Positions 47,501 to 56,977 of a DNA stretch of 64,000 nucleotides are shown one piece after another. Within the stretch, counting starts at the first letter, position 1. Every line of letters begins with the position of its first letter. The position numbers were made by a program, and so were the translations under genes. The stretch is from Lachnospiraceae bacterium (GTDB lineage Bacteria > Bacillota > Clostridia > Lachnospirales > Lachnospiraceae), in assembly GCA_022781985.1 (NCBI GenBank), contig JALESH010000037.1, positions 1 to 64,000 on the forward strand. The letters run 5' to 3'. The notes beneath the pieces were generated by a model. The model was not told the origin of the DNA and did not search any database. It saw nothing but the letters and a program-made list of their open reading frames with translations.

Positions 47501-48805
47501 ATGGTTATAATTATGGTAAAAGCAGTGGTTGGCGCCAACTGGGGCGACGAGGGAAAAGGAAAGATAACGGATACACTGGCAGAGAGGGCGGATATTATCG
47601 TTCGCTTCCAGGGAGGTGCCAATGCGGGACATACAATTGTGAACGACTATGGAAAGTTTGCACTCCACACCCTGCCTTCGGGTGTATTTTACAGTCATAC
47701 CACCAGCGTGATCGGTAATGGAGTGGCTCTGAATATTCCGGTTCTGATTGAGGAGATCAGGTCAATTACCGACAGGGGGGTGCCGGCGCCCAGGGTTCTG
47801 GTTTCGGACAGGGCACAGATTGTTATGCCCTATCATATTCTGTTTGACCAGTACGAGGAGGAAAGGCTGGGAGGAAAGTCCTTCGGCTCCACTAAGTCGG
47901 GAATTGCCCCTTTTTACTCTGATAAATATGCAAAAATCGGATTTCAGGTCAGTGAGCTCTTCCACGAGGAGGTGCTGCAGGAAAAGGCTGTCAGGGTGGC
48001 CGAGATGAAAAATGTGCTGCTGGAGCACCTATATCACAAGCCGGCCATTGATGCAGGGGAGCTGCTGGATACCCTTCATGGCTACCGGGATATGATCGCT
48101 CCCTATGTCTGTGACGTTGCTGCATTTCTGGACGAGGCATTGAAAGAGAACAAGACGGTACTGCTGGAAGGACAGCTGGGCACGTTGAAGGATCCGGATC
48201 ATGGCATTTACCCTATGGTAACTTCTTCCTCCACCCTGGCTGCTTACGGAGCCATCGGAGCCGGTCTGCCGCCCTATGAAATAAAGGAGATCATCACCGT
48301 GTGCAAGGCTTATTCCTCTGCAGTGGGAGCGGGAGCCTTTGTATCAGAGATATTCGGCGAGGAGGCCGACGAGCTGAGGCGCCGGGGCGGTGACGGCGGT
48401 GAATACGGAGCAACTACGGGAAGGCCGCGCCGGATGGGCTGGTTTGACTGTGTGGCCTCCAGATATGGCTGCAGGCTGCAGGGGACCACGGATGTTGCAT
48501 TTACGGTTCTGGATGTGCTGGGCTATCTGGATGAGATTCCGGTCTGCGTTGGATACGAGATAGACGGTCAGGTTACTACAGATTTTCCGGTCACTGCCAG
48601 ACTGGAAAAAGCAAGGCCGGTGCTGGAGACCCTGCCCGGATGGAAGTGTGAGATCAGGGACATAAAAAGCTTTGAAGAGCTGCCGGAAAACTGCCGCAGG
48701 TATGTGGAATTTATTGAGGAGAAAATCGGTTATCCCATTACCATGATCAGCAATGGACCGGGCAGAAACCACATCATCTATCGTGAAAGCCCTCTAAAGC
48801 GATAA
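47501..48805 (+). CDS. purA: Adenylosuccinate synthetase
   Basis: VGANWGDEGKGKITDTLAERADIIVRFQGGANAGHTI. The start may be 47513. Confidence 0.95.
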   Translation: MVIIMVKAVVGANWGDEGKGKITDTLAERADIIVRFQGGANAGHTIVNDYGKFALHTLPSGVFYSHTTSVIGNGVALNIPVLIEEIRSITDRGVPAPRVLVSDRAQIVMPYHILFDQYEEERLGGKSFGSTKSGIAPFYSDKYAKIGFQVSELFHEEVLQEKAVRVAEMKNVLLEHLYHKPAIDAGELLDTLHGYRDMIAPYVCDVAAFLDEALKENKTVLLEGQLGTLKDPDHGIYPMVTSSSTLAAYGAIGAGLPPYEIKEIITVCKAYSSAVGAGAFVSEIFGEEADELRRRGGDGGEYGATTGRPRRMGWFDCVASRYGCRLQGTTDVAFTVLDVLGYLDEIPVCVGYEIDGQVTTDFPVTARLEKARPVLETLPGWKCEIRDIKSFEELPENCRRYVEFIEEKIGYPITMISNGPGRNHIIYRESPLKR

Positions 48806-48832
48806 ATACAATGAAATGAGCAAGAGGATTTT

Positions 48833-49738
48833 ATGACCAACAATCTGGAATACTATAAGGTGTTTTATTATACAGCCAGATATGAAAGCCTCACCGCTGC
48901 AGCTGCCCATCTGGCCATCTCTCAGCCGGCGGTGAGCCAGTCCCTGCATCAGCTGGAAACGGCTGTGGGAGTCAGGCTCTTTGTGAGAACATCCAGAGGC
49001 GTAAAGCTCACATCGGAGGGGGAGCTGCTGTATACCTATGTGAAAAAAGGCTATGAGCAGATAGTGATGGGAGAGAAGAAGCTGGCTCAAATGCTGAATC
49101 TGGAGCTGGGAGAGCTGAGGATCGGAGCCAGTGATATGACTCTTCGTTTTTATCTCCTGCCTTATCTGGAGCAGTTTCATGAGTGCTATCCCGGGATCAG
49201 GGTTACCGTCACAAATGCACCTACACCTGAGACCCTGCAGTATTTAGAGGAGGGCAGGATCGACTTTGGGGTGGTGAGCACCCCTTTCCAGCCGGTATCA
49301 GGAATCACAGCAGTAAAGGTAAAGGAGATTGAGGATATCTTTGTGGCAGGGCTGAAGTTTATCCAATATAAAAATAAGATGCTGGATCTTCAGGAACTGG
49401 AGAGACTGCCCATTATTTCCCTGGAGAAGAGAACCAGTACAAGAAGCTATATGGACGGTTTTCTGCAGGAAAATGGAGTTGTGATGAAGCCTGAGTTTGA
49501 GCTGGCTACCAGTGACATGATCGTCCAGTTTACCTTGAGGAATCTGGGGGTGGGGAGTGTGGTCAGAGACTTTGCGGAGGAGTATCTGGAGGCCGGGAGG
49601 CTGTTTGCGCTGAGGTTCAATAAAATCATTCCAAAGAGACATTTTTGTGTGGTGACGGACAGCAGAAATCCACTGTCGGCGGCAGCCAGAAATCTGCTGG
49701 GTCTGATCTACAAGACGGGAGAGACAGAAAATGATTAA
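48833..49738 (+). CDS. LysR-family transcriptional regulator
   Basis: YYKVFYYTARYESLTAAAAHLAISQPAVSQSLHQLETAVGVRLFVRTSRGVKLTSEG. Confidence 0.93.
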   Translation: MTNNLEYYKVFYYTARYESLTAAAAHLAISQPAVSQSLHQLETAVGVRLFVRTSRGVKLTSEGELLYTYVKKGYEQIVMGEKKLAQMLNLELGELRIGASDMTLRFYLLPYLEQFHECYPGIRVTVTNAPTPETLQYLEEGRIDFGVVSTPFQPVSGITAVKVKEIEDIFVAGLKFIQYKNKMLDLQELERLPIISLEKRTSTRSYMDGFLQENGVVMKPEFELATSDMIVQFTLRNLGVGSVVRDFAEEYLEAGRLFALRFNKIIPKRHFCVVTDSRNPLSAAARNLLGLIYKTGETEND

Positions 49739-50336
49739 GACCATAATTTTCGATATTGGGAATGTGCTGGCAGGATTTGCGTGGAAAGAATATTTCCGGA
49801 GCTTCGGCTACTCCCAGGAGATTTTAGAGCGGATAGCTGCAGCTACAGTAGGCAGCGGATTCTGGGGAGAGTATGACAGAGGAATTCTCTCCGATGAAGA
49901 GATAATGGAGTTGTTTATCCGTAATGATCCGGGGATTGAGAGAGAGTTGAGGGAGTCCCTGAGGGATGTGAGCGGCATGGTGGTGCGGTACGGATATGCC
50001 GTCCCCTGGGTTAAGGAGCTGAAGGAGAGAGGCTATCAGGTGCTGGTACTCTCCAACTTCGGCCGTAAGGGTTATGAGGACTGTAAGGACGCCCTGGATT
50101 TTCTTGAATATGTAGATGGTGGCATCCTGTCCTTTCAGGTGAAGGTGATCAAGCCGGAGCCGGAAATATACCGGATCCTTCTTGAAAGGTATGAGCTTGT
50201 GCCGGAGGAGTGTGTATTTTTGGATGATACAGAGGAGAATCTGAGAGGAGCAGAGCGATTTGGGATCAAGACCGTGCATTTCAGGAGCAGGGAGCAGGCT
50301 CGGCAGGAGATGGAAGAAATAATTAAGAGGGCCTGA
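49731..50336 (+). CDS. HAD-family hydrolase (IA type)
   Basis: IIFDIGNVLAGF; VLVLSNFG; CVFLDDTEENLRGAERFGI. Confidence 0.9.
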   Translation: MIKTIIFDIGNVLAGFAWKEYFRSFGYSQEILERIAAATVGSGFWGEYDRGILSDEEIMELFIRNDPGIERELRESLRDVSGMVVRYGYAVPWVKELKERGYQVLVLSNFGRKGYEDCKDALDFLEYVDGGILSFQVKVIKPEPEIYRILLERYELVPEECVFLDDTEENLRGAERFGIKTVHFRSREQARQEMEEIIKRA

Positions 50337-50350
50337 TGGGCCCTCTTAAT
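50322..50350. terminator. Bidirectional terminator between convergent genes
   Basis: ATTAAGAGGGCC-tgatg-GGCCCTCTTAAT; the HAD stop codon lies in the loop. Confidence 0.75.
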
Positions 50351-50652
50351 CAATCTTTTCCGGTTCCGTCATTTTCCTCTGATGGATGGAGTATTTTTGC
50401 TCCCTCTGTGGGGGCGGCATTGTCCCGGAAAGCTTCTGAAACGGCTCCGCTGCGGCGTTCCTTTACCTTGCTGAATAGCCATATATAAACCCACAGGAGG
50501 ACAGGCAGGCCCACACTTGCCGCCAGACAGGAGCGGAAGAGGGCATCGGAGCCCGGAAAGTCCCACACAGCTGTCAGGAAGGTGGCAGCATATAGCAGGA
50601 TAAGAACAATGACTGCGATCCATGCCGTAATTTGTTTCGTTTTTTTCTTCAT
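50350..50652 (-). CDS. Small two-TM hypothetical membrane protein
   Basis: MKKKTKQITAWIAVIVLILLYAATFLTAVWDFPG...; convergent with the HAD gene. Confidence 0.65.
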   Translation of the reverse strand: MKKKTKQITAWIAVIVLILLYAATFLTAVWDFPGSDALFRSCLAASVGLPVLLWVYIWLFSKVKERRSGAVSEAFRDNAAPTEGAKILHPSEENDGTGKD

Positions 50653-50785
50653 AAAAGCACCGTACCTTTCCTGCAGATTATTATAGCATATAACAAGAAA
50701 AAAGTTACTGTCGAATTAAAAAAATACTGGAAAATTTCTGAGATGTGTGTTATACTAATAAAGTAAATTTCCCCTTTTACATTTG

Positions 50786-50815
50786 AAAAGGCATCTGCTT
50801 CGGCAGATGTCTTTT
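50786..50815 (+). terminator. Strong UUCG-loop terminator
   Basis: AAAAGGCATCTGC-TTCG-GCAGATGTCTTTT with one G:U pair. Confidence 0.75.
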
Positions 50816-50924
50816 CTTTGTGTGAGTCTGGCGGCGCAGGTTTCCGACGGGTGCAGGTCGTGAGAAATCATAGCTGAACAGCAGGAACGGTCAAAGTTTA
50901 AAGAATATATTTATGGAATATAAA

Positions 50925-50979
50925 AGAAGCCTCACATCTAAGTTTCTTCTTAAGAAGTTTACTTAAATATGAGGCTTCT
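50925..50979 (-). terminator. Terminator of tRNA-Leu
   Basis: Minus-strand AGAAGCCTCA...TGAGGCTTCT followed by TTTAT. Confidence 0.65.
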
Positions 50980-50987
50980 GCAACTAG

Positions 50988-51071
50988 TGCAGGGAAAGGG
51001 ACTTGAACCCTCATGATATTGCTATCACACGGACCTGAACCGTGCGCGTCTGCCAATTCCGCCATCCCTGC
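50988..51071 (-). tRNA. tRNA-Leu (anticodon CAG)
   Basis: Minus strand GCAGGGATGGCGGAATTGGCAGACGCGCACGGTTCAGGTCCGTG...GGGTTCAAGTCCCTTTCCCTGCA; anticodon loop TTCAGGT, long variable arm; CCA not encoded. Confidence 0.95.
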
Positions 51072-51150
51072 GAACAATGTTATTATATATGATCTAATTG
51101 TATTTGTCAACCATATAAATAAAACTTTTTAAAAAAATTTTTTGAATGAA

Positions 51151-51177
51151 ACAAACCGGCAAAAACTGCCGGTTTGT
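51151..51177 (-). terminator. Hairpin downstream of the FliD-like gene
   Basis: ACAAACCGGCA-aaaac-TGCCGGTTTGT. Confidence 0.55.
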
Positions 51178-51217
51178 GGTAGATCAGCCTGGTGGCAAAG
51201 CAATGGAGCATGCTGCC

Positions 51218-52003
51218 TTAGAAAATGCCATTGAACATATTACCCATAGAGTAATTGCTGTTGTATAAGCCTGATCGATTATAGGTGTTTGATTTGGCTG
51301 CCTCACGGCTGGCTGCGTAGTCAACGAAGGAAGCCTGGGAAGAGATGCTCTTCGCAAAAGAGGGCGATTCGTTGAATAGGGACTGCAGCTTGGATACATC
51401 GGTAGCTTTCAGCTTGTCAGCATCCACTGTGAGCCTTTTGTCATCTCCAATAGTGATACCTGCCTCCTCCAGCCTTTTAGAATATATGGAGGTGATATTG
51501 GTCATGTTGGAAACTGCATTTTTCACACGGGTGGAGGTAGAGTTGCCTGCGGCATCCAGTAAGGCATTGTAGTCAGTGGCGAAGCCGGAAACAGCCTTAT
51601 AGATTGCCTCCATGTCATACTCCGTGGTGGTGGAGGTGCTTCCATCCTCCTGCTTTGTAGTCACCTCTTTGGCATTAAATACAGAATTTTCACCCTTAGA
51701 GGTGAGAGAGTCGGCAGATGCCTTTAAGGTATCTGCAGCCTTGTCTATGGCAGACAGGGTCTTTGACGAATCTGCAGCCAGGGAGGTGGTAAGTTTGGAC
51801 GGATTCTTTTCCGTGCCGGATGAAATGCTGCTGCTTTCATCCATTTTCCTGTAGTAGGCTTTTAAAAGCTTGCCGTAGCTGCCGTTTTTAATGCTGGCAT
51901 AATCTGATAAAAAGTTCAGATTGCCGAGACTGGAACCAGAGCGTGTGGACATACTGGAAAACAGATAAGAATAATCGGGTTTTAAATTGACGTTCATTCT
52001 CAT
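51218..52003 (-). CDS. Hypothetical protein with a FliD C-terminus-like segment
   Basis: RLEEAGITIGDDKRLTVDADKLKATDVSKLQSLF resembles flagellar hook-associated protein 2 C-termini. RBS AAAGGAGTG before ATG at 52003. Confidence 0.6.
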   Translation of the reverse strand: MRMNVNLKPDYSYLFSSMSTRSGSSLGNLNFLSDYASIKNGSYGKLLKAYYRKMDESSSISSGTEKNPSKLTTSLAADSSKTLSAIDKAADTLKASADSLTSKGENSVFNAKEVTTKQEDGSTSTTTEYDMEAIYKAVSGFATDYNALLDAAGNSTSTRVKNAVSNMTNITSIYSKRLEEAGITIGDDKRLTVDADKLKATDVSKLQSLFNESPSFAKSISSQASFVDYAASREAAKSNTYNRSGLYNSNYSMGNMFNGIF

Positions 52004-52240
52004 AATCTCACTCCTTTGAAGGTATTGTGGCGGCATCCTTGCCTCTATGTAATAGGCTGCCGGATAAAGCAGCTTTTAGTTAATTAGATTATAGCAGAAT
52101 TGCAGGAATACATCAATATGGAAGCAGGCTTTTTGGTGTTTCCTGCTTCCATTTTTCATCTGTTGTTGCCGCCCGCTCCCTGGGGCCGCTCCGGTAACGG
52201 CATCCAGCCATTTAAAGTCGACTTTCATTTATGGTACTGT

Positions 52241-53872
52241 TTAGAAAAACAGCTTCAGATCCTCCTCCACAGTGCCGATGCCGGTGATTCCGAAGCTGTC
52301 GGTCAGGATCCGGGCCACATTGGGGGACAGGAATGCAGGGAGTGTAGGGCCAAGGTGGATGTTTTTCACACCCAGGTACAGGAGGGAGAGAAGGACGATG
52401 ACTGCCTTCTGCTCATACCATGCAATGTTATAGATGATGGGGAGCTGGTTGATATCCTCCAGTCCCAGGGCCTCCTTCAGCTTCAGGGCTATGACCGCCA
52501 GAGAGTAGGAGTCGTTGCACTGTCCTGCATCCAGAACCCGGGGGATGCCTGCGATATCACCCAGATCCAGCTTGTTGTATTTGTATTTTGCACAGCCGGC
52601 AGTGAGGATGACTGTGTTCCCGGGAAGAGCTTTTGCAAAGTCTGTATAGTAATCTCTGGACTTTGCACGCCCGTCACAGCCTGCCATGACCACAAATTTG
52701 CGGATGGCTCCGGATTTGACTGCAGCGATTATCTTATCTGCCAGAGCCAGAACCTGATTGTGGGCAAAGCCCCCGATGATCTCACCCTTCTCGATTTCCG
52801 TGGGAGCAGGGCAGTGTCTTGCATGCTCGATAATTTGAGAAAAGTCTTTGTATTCACCCGCCTCTCCGGGGATATGCTTGCAGCCCGGATAGCCTGCCGC
52901 GCCTGTGGTATACATGCGGTCAATATAGCTGTCCTTGGGAGGGACGATACAGTTGGTGGTCATGAGAATGGGGCCATTGAAGGAATCAAACTCCTCCTTC
53001 TGCTTCCACCATGCATTACCGTAGTTGCCAAAGAAATTGGAGTATTTCTTAAAAGCAGGATAGTAATGGGCAGGCAGCATTTCTGAGTGGGTATAGACAT
53101 CTACACCGGTTCCCTGCGTCTGCTCCAGCAGGAGTTCCAGATCCCTCAGGTCATGGCCGGAAACAAGGATGCCGGGACGGCTGCCTGCACCGATATTTAC
53201 CCTTGTGATCTCCGGATTTCCATAGGCTTCTGTGTTGGCTTTATCCAGCAGAGCCATTCCCTCTACCCCATATTTTCCGGTCTCCAGGGCGAGGGCAGTC
53301 AATTCCTCCGGAGAGAGGGAATCGTCCAGGGTAGCAGCCAGGGCACGCTGCAGGAAAGCATCTATTTCTGCGTCCTCCTTGAGCAGGGCATTTGCGTGCT
53401 TGGAGTAAGCGGACAATCCCTTTAATCCGTAGGTAATAAGCTCTCTCAGGCTGCGGATGTCTTCATTTTCGGTAGAAAGCACGCCTACGGAAGCAGCCTT
53501 TGTAGCAAAATCCGCTTCCGCTCCATTCCAGAAAGCGGCTGAGGGCAGTTTGCCGGAGTCCTTGACCTGGGTAAGAAGCTCCTGCTTCACGGCTAGGGTC
53601 TCACGGATGCGTGCGGTGATGGCTTCATTGTCAAAGTTAGCATTTGTAATTGTGATAAACAGATTCAGGGTGATCAGATGATTGATCCTGGGAGGGATCT
53701 CCGCTCCCTCGGCGCGGAGCCGGGTGGTAACGGCAGACAGGCCTTTGCTCACATAGACCAGCAGATCCTGCATAGCAGCCACTTCCGGCTTTTTTCCGCA
53801 GACTCCGATCCGGGTGCACCCTTTGCAGCCTGCGGTTTCCTGACATTGAAAGCAAAACATTTTATCTTCCAT
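52241..53872 (-). CDS. hcp: Hydroxylamine reductase / hybrid cluster protein
   Basis: [24 protein letters not shown]-terminal cysteines; [19 protein letters not shown]-type region; [36 protein letters not shown]. Confidence 0.95.
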   Translation of the reverse strand: MEDKMFCFQCQETAGCKGCTRIGVCGKKPEVAAMQDLLVYVSKGLSAVTTRLRAEGAEIPPRINHLITLNLFITITNANFDNEAITARIRETLAVKQELLTQVKDSGKLPSAAFWNGAEADFATKAASVGVLSTENEDIRSLRELITYGLKGLSAYSKHANALLKEDAEIDAFLQRALAATLDDSLSPEELTALALETGKYGVEGMALLDKANTEAYGNPEITRVNIGAGSRPGILVSGHDLRDLELLLEQTQGTGVDVYTHSEMLPAHYYPAFKKYSNFFGNYGNAWWKQKEEFDSFNGPILMTTNCIVPPKDSYIDRMYTTGAAGYPGCKHIPGEAGEYKDFSQIIEHARHCPAPTEIEKGEIIGGFAHNQVLALADKIIAAVKSGAIRKFVVMAGCDGRAKSRDYYTDFAKALPGNTVILTAGCAKYKYNKLDLGDIAGIPRVLDAGQCNDSYSLAVIALKLKEALGLEDINQLPIIYNIAWYEQKAVIVLLSLLYLGVKNIHLGPTLPAFLSPNVARILTDSFGITGIGTVEEDLKLFF

Positions 53873-53946
53873 ATGAAATTCCTCCTGTAGATTTGTATTG
53901 TTCTGAAGATGATAACAGGAGTATAATATATTGGCATTTATAAAAA

Positions 53947-53962
53947 TGTTGTAATAACAACA
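53947..53962. promoter_or_regulatory. Likely Crp/Fnr-family operator in the hcp intergenic region
   Basis: Perfect palindrome TGTTGT-AATA-ACAACA. Confidence 0.65.
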
Positions 53963-53975
53963 AAAAGGAGAAAAA

Positions 53976-54650
53976 ATGAATTATACAAGCTTGTCTGAAA
54001 CTGCTCTCTTCCGGGAGATTACGGAGGGAGAGACGGAGCATATCCTAAAATGCCTGAGAGCCAGGCAAATACATTATAAAAAAGAAGAAATGATATTTCG
54101 TGAGGGAGATGTGGTGACCTCCCTGGGCGTGGTGCTTTCCGGCAGTGTCCTGATTGAGAATGATGATATCTGGGGAAACAGGAGTGTGCTGGATCGGGCA
54201 GGGGCAGGGCAGATTTTTGCAGAAACCTACGCCTGTGTGCCGGGTGAGAAGCTGATGATCAACGTGATAGCAGCAGAGGCATCGGAAATACTGTTTCTGG
54301 ATGTGGGAAGGATGCTCCGGATCTGTACCAATACCTGTTCCTGCCATAATAAATTAATCCGCAACCTGCTTGCAGTTTCAGCCCAGAAGAATCTGAGGCT
54401 GTCCCGCAGGATTTTCAACACATCGTCAAAGTCCATCAGAGGAAGGCTGCTGTCCTATCTTTCCTATCAGGCATTAGAAAATGGAAGCTGTGAATTTGAT
54501 ATTCCCTTTAATCGTCAGCAGCTGGCAGATTATCTTAATGTGGACCGCTCCGCTATGTCCAATGAGCTTGGAAAGATGCAGAAGGACGGGCTGATCAGGG
54601 TGGAAAGGAACCATTTCCGGCTGACCGGAGCGGAGGATGTGCTGGGGTAG
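53976..54650 (+). CDS. Crp/Fnr-family transcriptional regulator
   Basis: cNMP-binding fold ([21 protein letters not shown]) and HTH ([30 protein letters not shown]). Confidence 0.92.
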   Translation: MNYTSLSETALFREITEGETEHILKCLRARQIHYKKEEMIFREGDVVTSLGVVLSGSVLIENDDIWGNRSVLDRAGAGQIFAETYACVPGEKLMINVIAAEASEILFLDVGRMLRICTNTCSCHNKLIRNLLAVSAQKNLRLSRRIFNTSSKSIRGRLLSYLSYQALENGSCEFDIPFNRQQLADYLNVDRSAMSNELGKMQKDGLIRVERNHFRLTGAEDVLG

Positions 54651-54898
54651 GCAGCAGCGGCAATTTCCTTTATGCTCGAAATCAATGAAATGGGGTAGCC
54701 AATGGAACGAATTGAGGAAATCTGTAGATAAATGTAAGAACCAGTTGAAAGTTATATCTAATCAATTGTGGTAATTTCTTTTTAACTAAGAACGAGGGCG
54801 TAAAAAATTAACTCAAACTTCCCACATCAAAAACTGCTTAAAAACCTTGAAAAATAAAGGAAAATTAGCATTTTAATTGATATATTGCAGAGTAGGTT

Positions 54899-54960
54899 AG
54901 AGGGCTTTGCCCTCTTTCCCCTCATCAAACCGTGCATGAGGTTCTCCCTCACACGGCTTT
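54899..54960 (-). mobile_element. Group II intron 3' fragment (domain V/VI-like)
   Basis: Minus strand AAAGCCGTGTGAGGGAGAACCTCATGCACGGTTT resembles domain V; followed by AGAGGGC-aaa-GCCCTCT and CTAACCTACTCT. Confidence 0.6.
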
Positions 54961-56015
54961 CCTGATTTTTCAGTATGCCGGACTTTCCCTTACAGCCAAG
55001 GTCTTCCGACAAGCCACATTGTTCTGCAACAAATCGTACCAGGCTTTCTGATTTATGGGTGTTTAAACCGTCACAAACGAACGTCCAGGATGCTTCAGGA
55101 TCCGTTTCTACCAATGCGCGTATAGCTTCAACGAAATCCTCTTCTGTACGTGTAGGATTTAAATATGGCTTTTCCATACGACCCGTGGCAACATCAAAGA
55201 AGCCGATCAGACGAATGGTTCCATGGCGGATATATTCAAATTCCATACGGGCTGCTTTTCCGGGTATTACCGGCTTATCCGGATATTTGTGTTCCAATGC
55301 CTGGATCCCTGTCATCTCATCTACGGATATCCTATGACCGCCTTTTTCCCGAACTTCTTCTGCCTCATGGTAAACAGTACAGATTTCATTTATTTTTTCT
55401 GCAAAGGTTTCCGGAGAATCCACTTTTCTCGGAGGAATGGAGCCAGTAACGGATGAGATGTGGATGGATTTCTCCCATATTTTAAAAAACGACTTACCGT
55501 TTTGGCAGATATGGACTCTACAATCCCTTCCTTTATGGCAGCGTCTACAAGCAGATTCAGACTCCAGTGACTGACCTCATATCCCAATTCCTGGGGATCA
55601 CGGCAGGCAATCTCGAGGATTTTGAGAATCTGCTCATCCGTGTAATGGGAGAGCTGTCCTGGACGTGGGCAGTCATTAAGAAGGAGGAAACAGCTTCTTC
55701 CAGATGGGAACGGTCTTTTTGGGCAACCTCCTGCAAAAGAGGAAGACTTTTGAGGAAACGTCCCCGCCATTTGCTGACAGAATCCTGTCCAAGGCCTACC
55801 TGAGTCGATATCTGCATGTTATTTAGACCATCAGCTGCCAAAAGGATTATTTTGGCACGTTGTACCTGGCGGGCTGGAAATGTTCTGCTTTTGGCAAATT
55901 TGGAAAGAATGTGGCGAATGTCTTCTGGTATTTTAACAGGGGCAGCAACAAATTCATACATTTTCATGAGCTTTAGGATAATTTTGATGTCATTTCTGAC
56001 GATTTGAAGAGGCAT
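54961..56015 (-). pseudogene. IS630-family-like transposase, frameshifted and 3'-truncated
   Basis: Three overlapping frames carry successive parts: HTH (RAKIILLAADGLNNMQISTQVGLGQDSVSKWRGRF), middle (PRPGQLSHYTDEQILKILEIAC), DDE part (TGIQALEHKYPDKP...TWTF-type VCDGLNTHKSESLVRFVAEQC). Confidence 0.85.
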
Positions 56016-56027
56016 ATTGTGTTCCTC

Positions 56028-56741
56028 CTATATTTCCAACTTCCAGCCATGATCTCCATGATAGATCATCTGCTTTGTCATGCCGCCGTCAATACAAATA
56101 TTTTCTCCGGTAATAAATCCTGCCTTCTCAGAACAGAGAAATAAAACCATATTGGCAATGTCCATGGGATTTCCAACCCGTCCTGACGGCTGCTGAGCGG
56201 CATCCGCCCCTTCATATTCGCGGTAATCCGTATCAATCCAGCCGGGAGAAATGGAATTGACACGAAGTTTTCCCGAAAAGCTGACTGCAAGAGCATGAGT
56301 CAGGGCTGCAATGCCGCCCTTGGCTGCTGTGTAGCTTTCGGTCTGCGGCTGGCTCATCCGATCTCTGGATGAAGAAATATTGATGATAACGCCGCCTTGG
56401 CTAAAATGCCCCGAAAAGAGCTTGCTGAGATAGAAGGGGGCTGTAACACCGACAGATAAAGCGTATTGAAACTCTTCATAGGAACATTCGGATATCCCTT
56501 TCGTCAGCGGAAGAGCATTGTTGATCAGATAGTCTACATGACCATGCTTTTTCAGTACATAGGCTGCAAACGCCTCCAAAGTTTCTTTTCTGCTGATGTC
56601 TCCGGTGTAATGATCTCCCGGTGTGATGTCAATAATTTCAACTGCTGCGCCCTCATTACGGAAGGACTCAGCAATCGCTTTGCCGATACCATGAGCGCCG
56701 CCTGTTATGACTGTGACTTTATCTTTAAAATCTCTTTGCAT
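56028..56741 (-). CDS. SDR-family oxidoreductase
   Basis: VTVITGGAHGIGKAIAESF; NNALPL; SYTAAKGGIAALTHALA. Confidence 0.9.
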   Translation of the reverse strand: MQRDFKDKVTVITGGAHGIGKAIAESFRNEGAAVEIIDITPGDHYTGDISRKETLEAFAAYVLKKHGHVDYLINNALPLTKGISECSYEEFQYALSVGVTAPFYLSKLFSGHFSQGGVIINISSSRDRMSQPQTESYTAAKGGIAALTHALAVSFSGKLRVNSISPGWIDTDYREYEGADAAQQPSGRVGNPMDIANMVLFLCSEKAGFITGENICIDGGMTKQMIYHGDHGWKLEI

Positions 56742-56893
56742 TCCGTTTTATCACTCCAAGCATTTCAACTGCTCATAATTTACTGTTAACCACTCATTCT
56801 GTCAAGTGGGACGAGCAAAATTTTCAAAAAGAAAAACCGATGTGAAGCCTGTAAGATCAAGGAAAATCTGGTTTTCATTATTTTTTTGAAATA

Positions 56894-56936
56894 TTAGCAC
56901 TCGCCTATTGACACTGCTAACAATTAGTGTTATATT
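56894..56936 (+). promoter_or_regulatory. CIRCE-like element overlapping the clpB promoter
   Basis: TTAGCACTC-N9-CACTGCTAA (7/9 to GAGTGCTAA); TTGACA (56908-56913), 17-nt spacer, TATATT (56931-56936). Confidence 0.65.
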
Positions 56937-56977
56937 TCGAGTAGAACAAAGAAATGAAGCGTAAAGGAGGCATCGTT

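Noticed and set aside
50898-51110. 70-aa minus-strand ORF (MAELADAHGSGPCDSNIMRVQVPFPAL)
   Set aside because: Translation of the tRNA-Leu gene, a well-known spurious ORF type.
52100-53086. 328-aa plus-strand ORF antisense to hcp
   Set aside because: Overlaps strongly supported hcp coding sequence; no RBS or domain.
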